DNA of 64,000 nucleotides from Streptomyces sp. MspMP-M5 (GTDB lineage: Bacteria > Actinomycetota > Actinomycetes > Streptomycetales > Streptomycetaceae), in the NCBI RefSeq assembly GCF_000373585.1, contig NZ_KB891854.1, positions 218,640 to 282,639 on the forward strand. The letters run 5' to 3'. Below the pieces are notes generated by a model. That model was not told the DNA's origin and made no database searches. It was given only the letters and a program-made list of their open reading frames with translations. Shown here in pieces: positions 20,849 through 29,975 of the stretch. The position numbers and the translations under genes were made by a program. Numbering within the stretch: position 1 is the first letter of the stretch; the number at the start of each line of letters is the position of its first letter.

Positions 20849-21909
20849 TTGGCGGCCGCCTTCTTGGCCGGCGCCTTCTTCGCCGCCTTCTTGGCGGAGG
20901 GGTCCCCCGCCTCCCCGGCGTCCGCCGCCGGGCCGCCGTCCGCCGGGGCGGTCCGGGCCTCCGCGGCGGGCGTCCCGGCGCCCGGCACCTGGAGCCGTTC
21001 CACGCCGTACTTCAGCGCGGCGGCGTAGATGTCGTCCGGGTCGAGCCGGCGCAGCTCCTCGGCGAGCAGCTCGGAGGTCTCCCGGCGCTTGAGCGCCACC
21101 GCCCGGTCCGGCTGGCCGGGCATGGTGAGCGTGGCCAGCGAGGCGTCCGGGCGGCCCAGCACGATGGTGCCGGCGGTGGTCTCCAGCCGGACCTCGGTGA
21201 GCCCGGGGCCGCCCGAGACGGCGCGGGTGACCGGGACGTCCAGCCGGCCGGCGAGCCACATGCCGAGCAGCTCGCAGCTGGGGTTGAACTCCTCGCCCTC
21301 GACCACGGCCGAGGTGACCCGGCACGGCGACTGGTCGAGCGCCGCCGCCAGCATCGAGCGCCACGGCGTGATCCGCGTCCAGGACAGGTCGGTGTCGCCG
21401 GGGGTGTAGGTGTCGGCGCGACCGGTCAGCTCGGCGATGGGCTCCTCGGCGGCGTAGGCGTCGGTGACCCGGCGCTGGGCCAGCGCGCCGAGCGGGTCCT
21501 TGGCCGGGTCCAGCGGGGCGTTGACGGCCCACCAGACCACGACCGGGGCGTCCGGCAGCAGCAGCGGCAGCACCACGGACTGGGCGTGGTCGATCGCCTC
21601 GCCGTACAGCCGCAGCACCACCGTCTCGCCGGTGCCGGCCTCCGTGCCCACCCGCACCTCGGCGTCCAGCCGGGCCTTGGCGCGGTCGCGCGGGGTCCGG
21701 CTGACCCGCTTGATGACGACGAGCGTGCGCGAGGGGTGCTCGCGCGAGGCGTCGTTGGCGGCCCGCAGCGCGTCGTAGGCGTTCTCCTCGTCGGTGACGA
21801 TGACGAGGGTGAGCACCATGCCGATGGCCGGGGTGCCGATCGCGCGGCGGCCCTGGACCAGTGCCTTGTTGATCTCGCTGGCCGTGGTTTCCGTCAGATC
21901 GATCTTCAT
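20845..21909 (-). CDS. opcA: Glucose-6-phosphate dehydrogenase assembly protein OpcA
   Basis: Partner required for activity of glucose-6-phosphate dehydrogenase in cyanobacteria and actinobacteria. 354 residues; family blocks MKIDLTETTASEINKALV, RTLVVIKRV, VVLPLLLPDAPVVVWW and FNPSCELLGMWLAGRL. ATG overlaps the zwf stop by 4 bp. The C-terminus carries an Ala/Pro/Gly-rich stretch and a basic tail ([16 protein letters not shown]) like that of UvrA in this window; such tails usually bind nucleic acid or other polyanions, and its role here is unknown. Confidence 0.95.
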   Translation of the reverse strand: MKIDLTETTASEINKALVQGRRAIGTPAIGMVLTLVIVTDEENAYDALRAANDASREHPSRTLVVIKRVSRTPRDRAKARLDAEVRVGTEAGTGETVVLRLYGEAIDHAQSVVLPLLLPDAPVVVWWAVNAPLDPAKDPLGALAQRRVTDAYAAEEPIAELTGRADTYTPGDTDLSWTRITPWRSMLAAALDQSPCRVTSAVVEGEEFNPSCELLGMWLAGRLDVPVTRAVSGGPGLTEVRLETTAGTIVLGRPDASLATLTMPGQPDRAVALKRRETSELLAEELRRLDPDDIYAAALKYGVERLQVPGAGTPAAEARTAPADGGPAADAGEAGDPSAKKAAKKAPAKKAAAK

Positions 21910-23438
21910 GGCCGACGCCAGCTCCGTCCGTCTCGTGCGAGCATTTCGTCCGCCTCGACGGGGCCCCAGGTGCCCGCCGGGTACTGCGCGGGCTTGCCGT
22001 GCTTGTCCCAGAACTCCTCGATCGGGTCGAGGATCTTCCAGGACAGCTCGACCTCCTCCAGCCGCGGGAAGAGGTTGGCGTCGCCGAGCAGCACATCGAG
22101 GATCAGCCGCTCGTACGCCTCGGGGCTGGACTCCGTGAAGGACTCGCCGTACGCGAAGTCCATCGACACGTCGCGCACCTCCATGGAGGTGCCCGGGACC
22201 TTGGAACCGAACCGCACGGTCACGCCCTCGTCCGGCTGGACGCGGATGACCAGGGCGTTCTGCCCCAGCTCCTCGGTGGCGGTGTGGTCGAAGGGGGAGT
22301 GCGGGGCGCGCTGGAAGACCACCGCGATCTCGGTCACCCGGCGGCCCAGGCGCTTGCCCGTCCGCAGGTAGAACGGGACGCCCGCCCAGCGGCGGTTGTC
22401 GATCCCGAGCTTGATCGCCGCGTAGGTGTCGGTCTTCGACTTGGGGTCGATGCCGTCTTCCTGGAGGTAGCCGACGACCTTCTCGCCGCCCTGCCAGCCC
22501 TCCGCGTACTGCCCCCGGACGGTCTCCCCGCCCAGGTCCTTGGGCAGCCGGACGGCGCCCAGCACCTTGGTCTTCTCCGCCACCAGCGCGTCCGCGTCGA
22601 AGGAGGCGGGCTCCTCCATGGCGGTCAGTGCGAGCAGCTGGAGGAGGTGGTTCTGGATGACGTCGCGGGCCGCGCCGATGCCGTCGTAGTAGCCGGCCCG
22701 GCCGCCGATGCCGATGTCCTCGGCCATCGTGATCTGCACGTGGTCGACGTAGGAGCGGTTCCACAGCGGCTCGAACATGGTGTTGGCGAACCGCAGCGCC
22801 AGGATGTTCTGGACCGTCTCCTTGCCCAGGTAGTGGTCGATCCGGAAGACCTCGTTGGGCGGGAAGACCTCGTGGACGATCTGGTTGAGCTCCTGGGCGC
22901 TCTTCAGGTCGTGGCCGAACGGCTTCTCGATGACCGCGCGGCGCCAGGAGCCCTCCTTCTGGTCGGCCAGTCCGTGCTTCTTGAGCTGCTGGACGACCTT
23001 GGGGAAGAACTTCGGCGGCACCGAGAGGTAGAAGGCGTAGTTGCCGCCGGTGCCCTGGGCCTTGTCGAGCTCCTCGATGGTGTCCTTGAGGGTCTCGAAC
23101 GCCTCGTCGTCGTCGAAGTCGCCGTGGACGAAGCGGCAGCCCTGGACCAGCTGCTGCCAGACCTCCTCGCGGAAGGGTGTCCGGGCGTGCTGCTTGACGG
23201 CCTCGTACACCTCCTGCGCGAAGTCCTCGTTCTGCCACTCGCGACGGGCGAAGCCGATCAGCGAGAAGCCCGGTGGCAGCAGACCCCGGTTCGCGAGGTC
23301 GTAGACCGCGGGCATCAGCTTCTTCCGTGACAAATCGCCCGTGACGCCGAAAATGACCAGGCCCGACGGCCCCGCGATACGCGGGAGCCGTCGGTCCGCG
23401 GCGTCACGGAGCGGATTCGCTCCATGATCAGCGGTCAA
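21906..23438 (-). CDS. zwf: Glucose-6-phosphate 1-dehydrogenase
   Basis: Oxidises glucose-6-phosphate to 6-phosphogluconolactone, giving NADPH. 510 residues; coenzyme motif FGVTGDLSRKKLMPA, active-site signature RIDHYLGKE, and EKPFGHDL. The best start is TTG at 23438, with GGAGGG 8 nt upstream inside the tal end; no ATG or GTG fits the family N-terminus better. Coupled to opcA by ATGA overlap and 4 bp downstream of tal. Confidence 0.96.
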   Translation of the reverse strand: MTADHGANPLRDAADRRLPRIAGPSGLVIFGVTGDLSRKKLMPAVYDLANRGLLPPGFSLIGFARREWQNEDFAQEVYEAVKQHARTPFREEVWQQLVQGCRFVHGDFDDDEAFETLKDTIEELDKAQGTGGNYAFYLSVPPKFFPKVVQQLKKHGLADQKEGSWRRAVIEKPFGHDLKSAQELNQIVHEVFPPNEVFRIDHYLGKETVQNILALRFANTMFEPLWNRSYVDHVQITMAEDIGIGGRAGYYDGIGAARDVIQNHLLQLLALTAMEEPASFDADALVAEKTKVLGAVRLPKDLGGETVRGQYAEGWQGGEKVVGYLQEDGIDPKSKTDTYAAIKLGIDNRRWAGVPFYLRTGKRLGRRVTEIAVVFQRAPHSPFDHTATEELGQNALVIRVQPDEGVTVRFGSKVPGTSMEVRDVSMDFAYGESFTESSPEAYERLILDVLLGDANLFPRLEEVELSWKILDPIEEFWDKHGKPAQYPAGTWGPVEADEMLARDGRSWRRP

Positions 23439-23442
23439 GGGA

Positions 23443-24561
23443 TCAGCCCTCCGAGGGAGCGAGGCGCGCCAGCTCCGCCTCGGTCGACTTGAGCAGGTCG
23501 TTCCAGGCGGCCTCGAACTTCTCCACGCCCTCGTCCTCCAGGAGCTGCACGACGTCGTCGTACGAGATCCCGAGCGCGGCGATCGCGTCGAGGTCGGCCT
23601 TGGCGCCGGCGTAGGTGCCGCGCACCGTGTCGCCGGTGATCTCGCCGTGGTCGGCGGTGGCCTCCAGGGTGGCCTCCGGCATGGTGTTGACGGTGCCCGG
23701 CGCGACCAGCTCGTCCACGTAGAGGGTGTCCTTGTACGCGGGGTCCTTCACGCCGGTGGAGGCCCACAGCGGACGCTGCTTGTGGGCGCCCGCCTTGTCG
23801 AGGGCGGCCCAGCGGTCGGAGGAGAAGACCTCCTCGTACGCCTGGTACGCGAGCCGGGCGTTGGCCAGGGCGGCCTTGCCCTTGAGGGCCTTGGCCCCGT
23901 CCGTGCCGAGCTTCTCCAGGCGCTTGTCGATCTCGGTGTCCACCCGGGACACGAAGAACGAGGCCACCGAGCGGATCAGGGACAGGTCCAGGCCCGCGGC
24001 CTTGGCCTTCTCCAGACCGGCGAGGTAGGCGTCCATCACCTCGCGGTAGCGCTCCAGCGAGAAGATCAGCGTGACGTTGACGCTGATGCCCAGGCCGATC
24101 ACCTCGGTGATGGCCGGCAGGCCCGCCTTGGTGGCCGGGATCTTGATCAGCGTGTTCGGCCGGTCCACCAGCCACGCCAGCTGCTTGGCCTCGGCGACGG
24201 TCGCCGCGGTGTTGTGCGCCAGCCGCGGGTCCACCTCGATGGAGACCCGGCCGTCCTGGCCACCGGTGGCGTCGAAGACCGGGCGCAGCACATCGGCCGC
24301 GTCCCGGACGTCCGCCGTGGTGATCATGCGGAGGGCTTCCTCGACGGTGACCTTGCGGGCGGCGAGGTCGGCGACCTGCTGCTGGTAGCCGTCGCCCGAG
24401 GAGATCGCCTTCTGGAAGATCGAGGGGTTGGTGGTGACGCCGACGACGTGCTGCTGGTCGATCAGCTCGGCCAGATTGCCGGACGTGATGCGCTTGCGCG
24501 ACAGGTCGTCCAGCCAGATCGCCACGCCTTCGTCGGAGAGGCGCTTGAGTGCGTCTGTCAT
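23443..24561 (-). CDS. tal: Transaldolase
   Basis: Transfers a dihydroxyacetone unit between sugar phosphates in the non-oxidative pentose-phosphate pathway. 372 residues, the longer actinobacterial type. Motifs: [13 protein letters not shown], and the Schiff-base Lys region ([15 protein letters not shown]). Start placed at the second ATG (24561, MTDALKRL), as in relatives; the ATG at 24573 leaves no room for a ribosome site. It lies 35 bp behind tkt. Confidence 0.96.
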   Translation of the reverse strand: MTDALKRLSDEGVAIWLDDLSRKRITSGNLAELIDQQHVVGVTTNPSIFQKAISSGDGYQQQVADLAARKVTVEEALRMITTADVRDAADVLRPVFDATGGQDGRVSIEVDPRLAHNTAATVAEAKQLAWLVDRPNTLIKIPATKAGLPAITEVIGLGISVNVTLIFSLERYREVMDAYLAGLEKAKAAGLDLSLIRSVASFFVSRVDTEIDKRLEKLGTDGAKALKGKAALANARLAYQAYEEVFSSDRWAALDKAGAHKQRPLWASTGVKDPAYKDTLYVDELVAPGTVNTMPEATLEATADHGEITGDTVRGTYAGAKADLDAIAALGISYDDVVQLLEDEGVEKFEAAWNDLLKSTEAELARLAPSEG

Positions 24562-24596
24562 GGGTTTAAGCATCTCCTACTTGTCGTTTACGGGCG

Positions 24597-26699
24597 TCAG
24601 CGCGCGGCGTCGGCCAGCGATTCGCGGGCGGCGGCGGCCACCGCTTCCGGGGTGAAGCCGAACTCGCGGAAGAGGAGCTTGCCGTCGGCCGAGGCGCCGA
24701 AGTGCTCCAGCGACACGATCCGGCCGGCGTCGCCGACGTAGCGGTACCAGGTCAGGCCGATGCCCGCCTCCACCGCCACCCGCGCCTTCACGGACGGCGG
24801 CAGCACGCTGTCCTTGTACGCCTGGTCCTGCTCCTCGAACCATTCCACCGACGGCATCGACACCACGCGGGTCGGGACGCCCTCGGCCTGCAGCTGCTCG
24901 CGCGCCGCCACGGCCAGCTGCAGCTCGGAACCGGTGGCGATCAGCACGGCCTGCGGCTCGACGGCCTGACCGTCGACCGCTTCGGCCTCGAAGCGGACGT
25001 AGCCGCCCTTGGCGGTGTTCTCGTCGGCCTCGTACGTCGGCACGCCCTGACGGGTCAGCGTCAGACCGTGCGGGGCGCCCACACGGAACTCCTTCGTCCA
25101 GCGGCGCATGATCTCGCGCCAGGCCAGCGCGGTCTCGTTGGCGTCGGCCGGGCGGACGACGTTCAGGCCCGGGATGGCGCGCAGCGAGGCCAGGTGCTCG
25201 ACCGGCTGGTGGGTCGGGCCGTCCTCGCCCAGGCCGATGGAGTCGTGCGTCCACACGTACGTCACCGGCAGGTGCATCAGGGCCGACAGCCGGACGGCGT
25301 TGCGCATGTAGTCGGAGAACACCAGGAAGGTGCCGCCGTAGATGCGGGTGTTGCCGTGCAGCGCGATGCCGTTCATCTCCGCGGCCATGGAGTGCTCGCG
25401 GATGCCGAAGTGGACGGTGCGGCCGTACGGGTCGGCGCCCGGCAGCGGGTTGCCCTCCGGCAGGAACGACGAGGTCTTGTCGATGGTGGTGTTGTTCGAG
25501 CCGGCGAGGTCGGCGGAGCCGCCCCACAGCTCGGGGACGACCGCGCCCAGCGCCTGGAGGACCTTGCCGGAGGCGGCACGGGTGGCCACCGCCTTGCCGG
25601 TCTCGAAGGACGGGAGGTGGTCCTCCCAGCCCTCGGGCAGCTTGCCCGCGGCGATCCGGTCGAACTCGGCGGCGCGCTCGGGGTTGGCGGTGCGCCAGGC
25701 GGCGAACGCCTTCTCCCACTCGGCGCGGGCCTCGCGGCCGCGGTCCAGGGCGCGGCGGGTGTGCGCCAGCACCTCGTCGGCGACGTCGAACGACTTCTCC
25801 GGGTCGAAGCCCAGCACCCGCTTGGTGGCGGCCACTTCCTCGTCGCCCAGCGCGGAGCCGTGCGCGGCCTCGGTGTTCTGGGCGTTGGGGGCCGGCCAGG
25901 CGATGATCGAGCGGGCCGCGATGAACGACGGGCGCTCGGTCTCCGCCTTGGCGGCCTCCAGGGCCCTGGCCAGACCGGCCGGGTCCAGGTCGCCGTTGGG
26001 CAGCTGCTCGACGCGCTGCACGTGCCAGCCGTACGCCTCGTAGCGCTTGAGGGTGTCCTCGGAGACGGCGGTCTGGGTGTCGCCCTCGATGGAGATGTGG
26101 TTGTCGTCCCACAGCATGACGAGGTTGCCGAGCTTCTGGTGGCCGGCCATGGAGGACGCCTCGGCGGCGATGCCCTCCTGGAGGCAGCCGTCACCGGCGA
26201 CGACATACACCATGTGGTCGAAGGGGGAGGTGCCCTGCGCCGCGTCGGGGTCGAACAGGCCGCGCTCGTAGCGGGACGCCATCGCCATGCCGACCGCGTT
26301 GGCGACGCCCTGGCCCAGCGGGCCGGTGGTGGTCTCCACGCCGGTGGTGTGGCCGTACTCCGGGTGGCCCGGGGTCTTCGAGCCCCAGGTGCGGAAGCCC
26401 TCCAGGTCCGCCAGCTCCAGGCCGTAACCGGCCAGGAAGAGCTGGATGTAGAGGGTCAGGCTGGAGTGGCCCGCGGAGAGGACGAACCGGTCCCGGCCGG
26501 TCCAGTCCGCGTCGGCGGGGTCGTGCCGCATCAGCTTCTGGAAGAGAACGTAGGCGGCGGGCGCCAGGCTCATGGCCGTACCCGGATGGCCGTTACCGAC
26601 CTTCTGCACGGAATCCATGGCCAGGACGCGGACGGTGTCCACCGCCCGCTGGTCCAGTTCGGTCCACTCGAAATCTGTGGTGGTCGGCTTGGTGCTCAC
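24597..26699 (-). CDS. tkt: Transketolase
   Basis: Thiamine-diphosphate enzyme moving two-carbon ketol units. 700 residues, GTG start. ThDP-binding motif GDGCLQEGIAAEASSMAGHQ with DNHISIEGDT, substrate residues (GNGHPGTAMSLAP, GPLGQGVANAVG), and the C-terminal pyrimidine domain (FGIREHSMAAEMNG, LIATGSELQLAV). First gene of the operon, with a promoter about 60 bp upstream and phased direct repeats behind it. Confidence 0.97.
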   Translation of the reverse strand: MSTKPTTTDFEWTELDQRAVDTVRVLAMDSVQKVGNGHPGTAMSLAPAAYVLFQKLMRHDPADADWTGRDRFVLSAGHSSLTLYIQLFLAGYGLELADLEGFRTWGSKTPGHPEYGHTTGVETTTGPLGQGVANAVGMAMASRYERGLFDPDAAQGTSPFDHMVYVVAGDGCLQEGIAAEASSMAGHQKLGNLVMLWDDNHISIEGDTQTAVSEDTLKRYEAYGWHVQRVEQLPNGDLDPAGLARALEAAKAETERPSFIAARSIIAWPAPNAQNTEAAHGSALGDEEVAATKRVLGFDPEKSFDVADEVLAHTRRALDRGREARAEWEKAFAAWRTANPERAAEFDRIAAGKLPEGWEDHLPSFETGKAVATRAASGKVLQALGAVVPELWGGSADLAGSNNTTIDKTSSFLPEGNPLPGADPYGRTVHFGIREHSMAAEMNGIALHGNTRIYGGTFLVFSDYMRNAVRLSALMHLPVTYVWTHDSIGLGEDGPTHQPVEHLASLRAIPGLNVVRPADANETALAWREIMRRWTKEFRVGAPHGLTLTRQGVPTYEADENTAKGGYVRFEAEAVDGQAVEPQAVLIATGSELQLAVAAREQLQAEGVPTRVVSMPSVEWFEEQDQAYKDSVLPPSVKARVAVEAGIGLTWYRYVGDAGRIVSLEHFGASADGKLLFREFGFTPEAVAAAARESLADAAR

Positions 26700-26761
26700 C
26701 CTGAGTCAGGGCTCCTCTCCACATGTCGAACGCGGACGGCAGATCCGCCCAGGCGGTGTCG

Positions 26762-26767
26762 AGCCTA
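26762..26767 (-). promoter_or_regulatory. -10 box upstream of tkt
   Basis: On the minus strand TAGGCT, a strong Streptomyces -10, about 62 bp before the tkt GTG. The -35 is poor (AAAAGG at 18 bp spacing), which would fit an activator-dependent promoter. Confidence 0.45.
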
Positions 26768-26795
26768 CCCCCGCGAATGCGCCCGCCTTTTCGAC

Positions 26796-26856
26796 GCTCA
26801 GTCGGCGATTCAGACGCTCAGTCGGTGCTCAGTCGGCGGTCCTGGCGCTCACTCGG
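26796..26856 (-). repeat. Four phased direct repeats upstream of the tkt promoter
   Basis: GCTCAGTCGG on the plus strand at 26796, 26816 and 26827, and GCTCACTCGG at 26847. Start-to-start distances are 20, 11 and 20 bp, close to whole helical turns, so all sites face the same side. They lie upstream of the tkt -10 as activator sites would. The 540-bp tkt-ctaB intergenic region holds no other gene that I can see. Confidence 0.6.
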
Positions 26857-27243
26857 CTGGTGGTGTCGCGCTCGCGGGAACATCTGTCGCTTCGGGCAAC
26901 CAAAACGGCACTCGGTACATTCCCGGCGCGGGCCGCGCGCAGGGGCTTCGGACTCGCTCATCTAGGTCCAGACTGCCGGGCCGGGGGCGCCCGCGCCTCC
27001 CGAACGCCCGGCGGACGAGCCGGGAAAGCTCGGGACATTCCGTCGCCGGGCCCGTCCCGGGAGCCGCCGTGACCGCCCCGCGGCCGGGCGCCCAACACGA
27101 CCCCACCCCCGCGAGAGCCGCCGTATGGCCAACGTCTAAAGTGGCGTGGTAAGCGCAAGCCTTTACCGGGTGTTCACCGCCGGCGGAGCTTGCTGGCCTC
27201 ATCTCCGCGGCTGCGGCCGCAGACGTTACTTCCAGGGGTGTGC

Positions 27244-28194
27244 GTGACGGCCGTCGAAACCCGTCCTGCGGGGGGGCTCTCTCAGGTCCCCGGGAGTCCC
27301 GGTAACCGGCCGTTCGGGGCCCGGCTCAAGGGGTTCATCGCGCTGACCAAGCCGCGGGTCATCGAACTGCTGCTGATGACGACGGTGCCGGTGATGTTCC
27401 TGGCGGCCGGCGGGGTGCCGGACCTGTGGCTGGTACTGGCCACCTGCGTCGGCGGCTACCTCTCCGCCGGCGGCGCCGCCGCGTACAACATGTACCTCGA
27501 CCGCGACATCGACGCGATGATGGACCGCACCTCCCAGCGTCCGCTGGTGACGGGCGTGGTCTCGCCGCGCGAGTGCCTGGTCTTCGCCACCGCCCTCGCG
27601 GTCGGCTCCACCGCGTGGTTCTGGTTCCTCGTCAACCCGCTGTCGGCGATGCTGTCCCTCGGGGCGCTGCTCTTCTACGTCGTCGTCTACACGATGATCC
27701 TCAAGCGGCGGACGAGCCAGAACATCGTCTGGGGCGGCATCGCGGGCTGTATGCCCGTCTTCATCGGCTGGTCCTCGGTGACCGGCACGGTCTCGTGGGC
27801 CTCGTTCATCCTCTTCCTCGTCATCTTCTTCTGGACGCCGCCGCATTACTGGCCGCTGTCGATGAAGGTGACCGACGACTACAAGCGGGTCGGCGTGCCG
27901 ATGCTGCCGGCGGTGGCGGGCAACAAGGTCGTCGCCCGGCAGATCGTCGTCTACAGCTGGGTGATGGTGGCGGTCTCGCTGCTGCTCCAGCCGCTGGGCT
28001 ACACCGGCTGGTTCTACACCGGCGTCGCGCTCGCCTGCGGCGCCTTCTGGCTGTGGGAGGCGCACGCCCTCCAGGCCCGCGCCAAGGCCGGCGTCACCGG
28101 CGCCAAGCTCAAGGAGATGCGGCTCTTCCACTGGTCCATCACCTACGTGTCGCTGCTCTTCGTCGCGGTCGCGGTGGACCCGTTCCTGCGCTAG
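27244..28194 (+). CDS. ctaB: Protoheme IX farnesyltransferase (haem O synthase)
   Basis: UbiA-family membrane prenyltransferase adding a farnesyl group to haem B, first step to haem A for aa3-type cytochrome oxidase. 316 residues; first Asp-rich motif [20 protein letters not shown], second region ([20 protein letters not shown]), and 7-9 hydrophobic helices. GTG at 27244 is preceded by AGGGG; upstream starts are less likely. Divergent from tkt, and CtaA is encoded nearby. Confidence 0.96.
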   Translation: MTAVETRPAGGLSQVPGSPGNRPFGARLKGFIALTKPRVIELLLMTTVPVMFLAAGGVPDLWLVLATCVGGYLSAGGAAAYNMYLDRDIDAMMDRTSQRPLVTGVVSPRECLVFATALAVGSTAWFWFLVNPLSAMLSLGALLFYVVVYTMILKRRTSQNIVWGGIAGCMPVFIGWSSVTGTVSWASFILFLVIFFWTPPHYWPLSMKVTDDYKRVGVPMLPAVAGNKVVARQIVVYSWVMVAVSLLLQPLGYTGWFYTGVALACGAFWLWEAHALQARAKAGVTGAKLKEMRLFHWSITYVSLLFVAVAVDPFLR

Positions 28195-28337
28195 GGCGAG
28201 ACGGATCTTCGCGGCCTCGCGGCCTCGCGGCGTTCGGTGCACGCACTCCGCCTGCCCCGGCTCGGCTCCTTGGATCGATTCCTCGGAAGCCGGGCCGTTC
28301 GCGTGTGTGCCGAGGCGGGCGGGTGTGGGGGATCACC

Positions 28338-28366
28338 CTTACAAAAGTGCTACCGGTGGGTAGCAT
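28338..28366 (+). promoter_or_regulatory. Promoter with an operator palindrome over its -10 box
   Basis: CTTACA (28338-28343), 17-bp spacer, TAGCAT (28361-28366). The -10 ends 7 nt before ATG 28374, so the transcript is probably leaderless. A palindrome TGCTACC-GGTG-GGTAGCA (28348-28365) covers the spacer and -10, as a repressor site would. Confidence 0.55.
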
Positions 28367-28373
28367 GCTGTTC

Positions 28374-28751
28374 ATGGCAGACACCCAGCAGGCGGACGAG
28401 CAGGCGGCGGGCGGCGCGGCCGCCGCGACCACGGCCGAGAAGCGGGCCGACAAGCAGGCGGCCCGGCTCGCCCGGCAGATCCGCGCCTTCGCCAGCTCGC
28501 ACGGCGGCAGCGCCGAGGGCCAGCTCGCCCACATCGGCCGCGGCCGCACCCGGATCGCGCTGGTCGGCGCCAACGGCGAGTGGGGCAACCTCGTCGCGGA
28601 CAGCTACTCCGCCGCCGAGAAGGCCGCCGAGCTGGCCGGCATCGCCCTCCAGGACGCCTTCGACGGCGAGCTGGCGGCCAAGGTCCGCACCGGCCGCTAC
28701 GAGTGGTCCCGGATGGCCGGTATCCAGCTGGGCGGCCCGGCCAACGCCTGA
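28374..28751 (+). CDS. Conserved small hypothetical protein
   Basis: 125 residues, no signal peptide or membrane helix. The N-terminal about 30 residues are Ala/Gln/Glu-rich and probably disordered; the rest (KQAARLARQIRAFASSH, RGRTRIALVGANGEWGNLV, TGRYEWSRMAGIQLGG) is conserved in Streptomyces as far as I remember, but has no function I know. Start chosen at ATG 28374 because a promoter -10 ends 7 nt before it; ATG 28365 would lie inside the -10. It is likely cytoplasmic and separately regulated. Confidence 0.7.
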   Translation: MADTQQADEQAAGGAAAATTAEKRADKQAARLARQIRAFASSHGGSAEGQLAHIGRGRTRIALVGANGEWGNLVADSYSAAEKAAELAGIALQDAFDGELAAKVRTGRYEWSRMAGIQLGGPANA

Positions 28752-28761
28752 GCCGCGCGCC

Positions 28762-28786
28762 CGCCCCGGTGCCGTGCGCCGGGGCG
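28762..28786 (+). terminator. Weak hairpin after the small conserved gene
   Basis: 8-bp G+C arms (28762-28769 with 28779-28786) and a 9-nt loop, just after the stop at 28751. Confidence 0.4.
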
Positions 28787-28879
28787 CATCGCCCGCTACC
28801 TCACCACCCGCTCGGCCGTTAAGCTCACCAGGCGCGGTGGACCGGCCACGCCCGGCGGGCTGACGGCGAGGAGAGGCGG

Positions 28880-29923
28880 ATGGACACACTCCCCCCGCTC
28901 ATCGACCAGTACAGTCACGGCGCCGTCCACGGTGAACTCGGCCTCGGTTCCTTCGAGGCCCATCTGGCCGCCGCCGTCGGTGCCCAGGGTCCGGCCCCCG
29001 CGGGCACCAGCCACTTCGACACCCGCACCGGACTGGCGTTACGCCGCTGGTGCCCCCCGCTGCTCGGCCTGGAGCCGCACTGTGCGCCGGTGCGCTATCT
29101 GGCCCGGCGGCGCGCGGTCGGCGCCTTCCGCGCGGGCCGGACGCTGCTCCGCGGCACCGGCATCGGCACGTTCCTGGTGGAGGCCGGCGCACCCGGCGGC
29201 CTGACCTCGGCGGCCGAACTCGCCGCCGCCGCGCAGGGCCGCGCCCATGAGGTCGTCCGCCTGGAACCGCTCGCCGAACAGGTCGCCGACACCTCCGGCA
29301 GCGTCGACTCCTTCCTCGGCTACACCGCCGAGGCCCTCTACTCCGCCGCCCAGCACGCCACCGCCTTCGCGTCCGGCGCCGGCTACTGCGAGGGGCGGGC
29401 CCCGGAGGCGGGCGAGGTGCGGCGGGCCGCGGACCGCTGGCTGCGCGGGCGCCGCCCGGGGGAGCCGCTGGGGGAACCGGCGCTCGTCCGGCACCTGTTG
29501 TGGAGCGCGGTGGCGACCGGGCTCCCGGTGCAGCTGCACTGTGCCGATCCGCAGCCGCTGGCGGCCTTCCTGCGGGCCACCGCCGGGCTCGGCTGCGATC
29601 TCGTCCTGCTGCCCCGGGCCCCGCACCACCGGCGGGCCGCGCAGCTCGCCGCCGTGCACCCGCACGTCTACGCGGACGCCGGGCCGTGCCCCGAGGAGAC
29701 GCTGGGCCAGGCGCCGTTCGGCAAGCTGCTGTTCTCCTCGGGGGCGCGCGGGCTGCCCGAGCTCTACGTCACTGCCGCGCGGCTCTTCTCACGGGCCATG
29801 GCCCGCGTCGTGGGGGAGTGGACCGCCGAGGGCCTGTGCGCCGCCGCGGACGGGCGGCGGATCACCGAACTGGTCGGCTCGGGGACCGCGCGCCGGGTCT
29901 ACCGGCTGGCCCCCGCGGCGTAG
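28880..29923 (+). CDS. Amidohydrolase-like protein (metal-dependent hydrolase fold)
   Basis: 347 residues, ATG after GAGGAGAGG. It has the general look of an amidohydrolase barrel: a start PPLIDQYSHG (the HxH of the family is reduced to one His here), ALVRHLLWSAVATGLPVQLHC, and FGKLLFSSGARGLPELYV near the place of the last metal Asp. Related Streptomyces proteins are annotated as amidohydrolase family. Because several metal ligands are unclear, activity is uncertain. Convergent with ctaA, 43 bp apart. Confidence 0.65.
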   Translation: MDTLPPLIDQYSHGAVHGELGLGSFEAHLAAAVGAQGPAPAGTSHFDTRTGLALRRWCPPLLGLEPHCAPVRYLARRRAVGAFRAGRTLLRGTGIGTFLVEAGAPGGLTSAAELAAAAQGRAHEVVRLEPLAEQVADTSGSVDSFLGYTAEALYSAAQHATAFASGAGYCEGRAPEAGEVRRAADRWLRGRRPGEPLGEPALVRHLLWSAVATGLPVQLHCADPQPLAAFLRATAGLGCDLVLLPRAPHHRRAAQLAAVHPHVYADAGPCPEETLGQAPFGKLLFSSGARGLPELYVTAARLFSRAMARVVGEWTAEGLCAAADGRRITELVGSGTARRVYRLAPAA

Positions 29924-29924
29924 G

Positions 29925-29975
29925 TGTTCCCGGGCGGGTCCTAGACCGCCTGTTCCCGGGCGGGTCCTAGACCGC
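29925..29975. repeat. 26-bp tandem duplication at the end of ctaA
   Basis: The unit TGTTCCCGGGCGGGTCCTAG plus ACCGC occurs at 29925-29949 and again at 29951-29975, identical over 25 bp. It includes the ctaA stop codon (TAG on the minus strand, 29967-29969), so a second copy of the gene end lies directly downstream. Confidence 0.9.

Noticed and set aside
26225..26240. GGGGGAGGTGCCCTG resembling the end of the 42-bp MFS repeat
   Set aside because: Only about 12 bases match and it lies in normal tkt coding sequence without any insertion; chance.
24702..27152. 816-codon plus-strand open frame opposite tkt
   Set aside because: Antisense of the clear transketolase gene running on into the non-coding tkt-ctaB region.
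27150..27172. GGTAA...TTACC inverted repeat before ctaB
   Set aside because: Only about 5 bp per arm with an irregular centre; too weak to call an operator.
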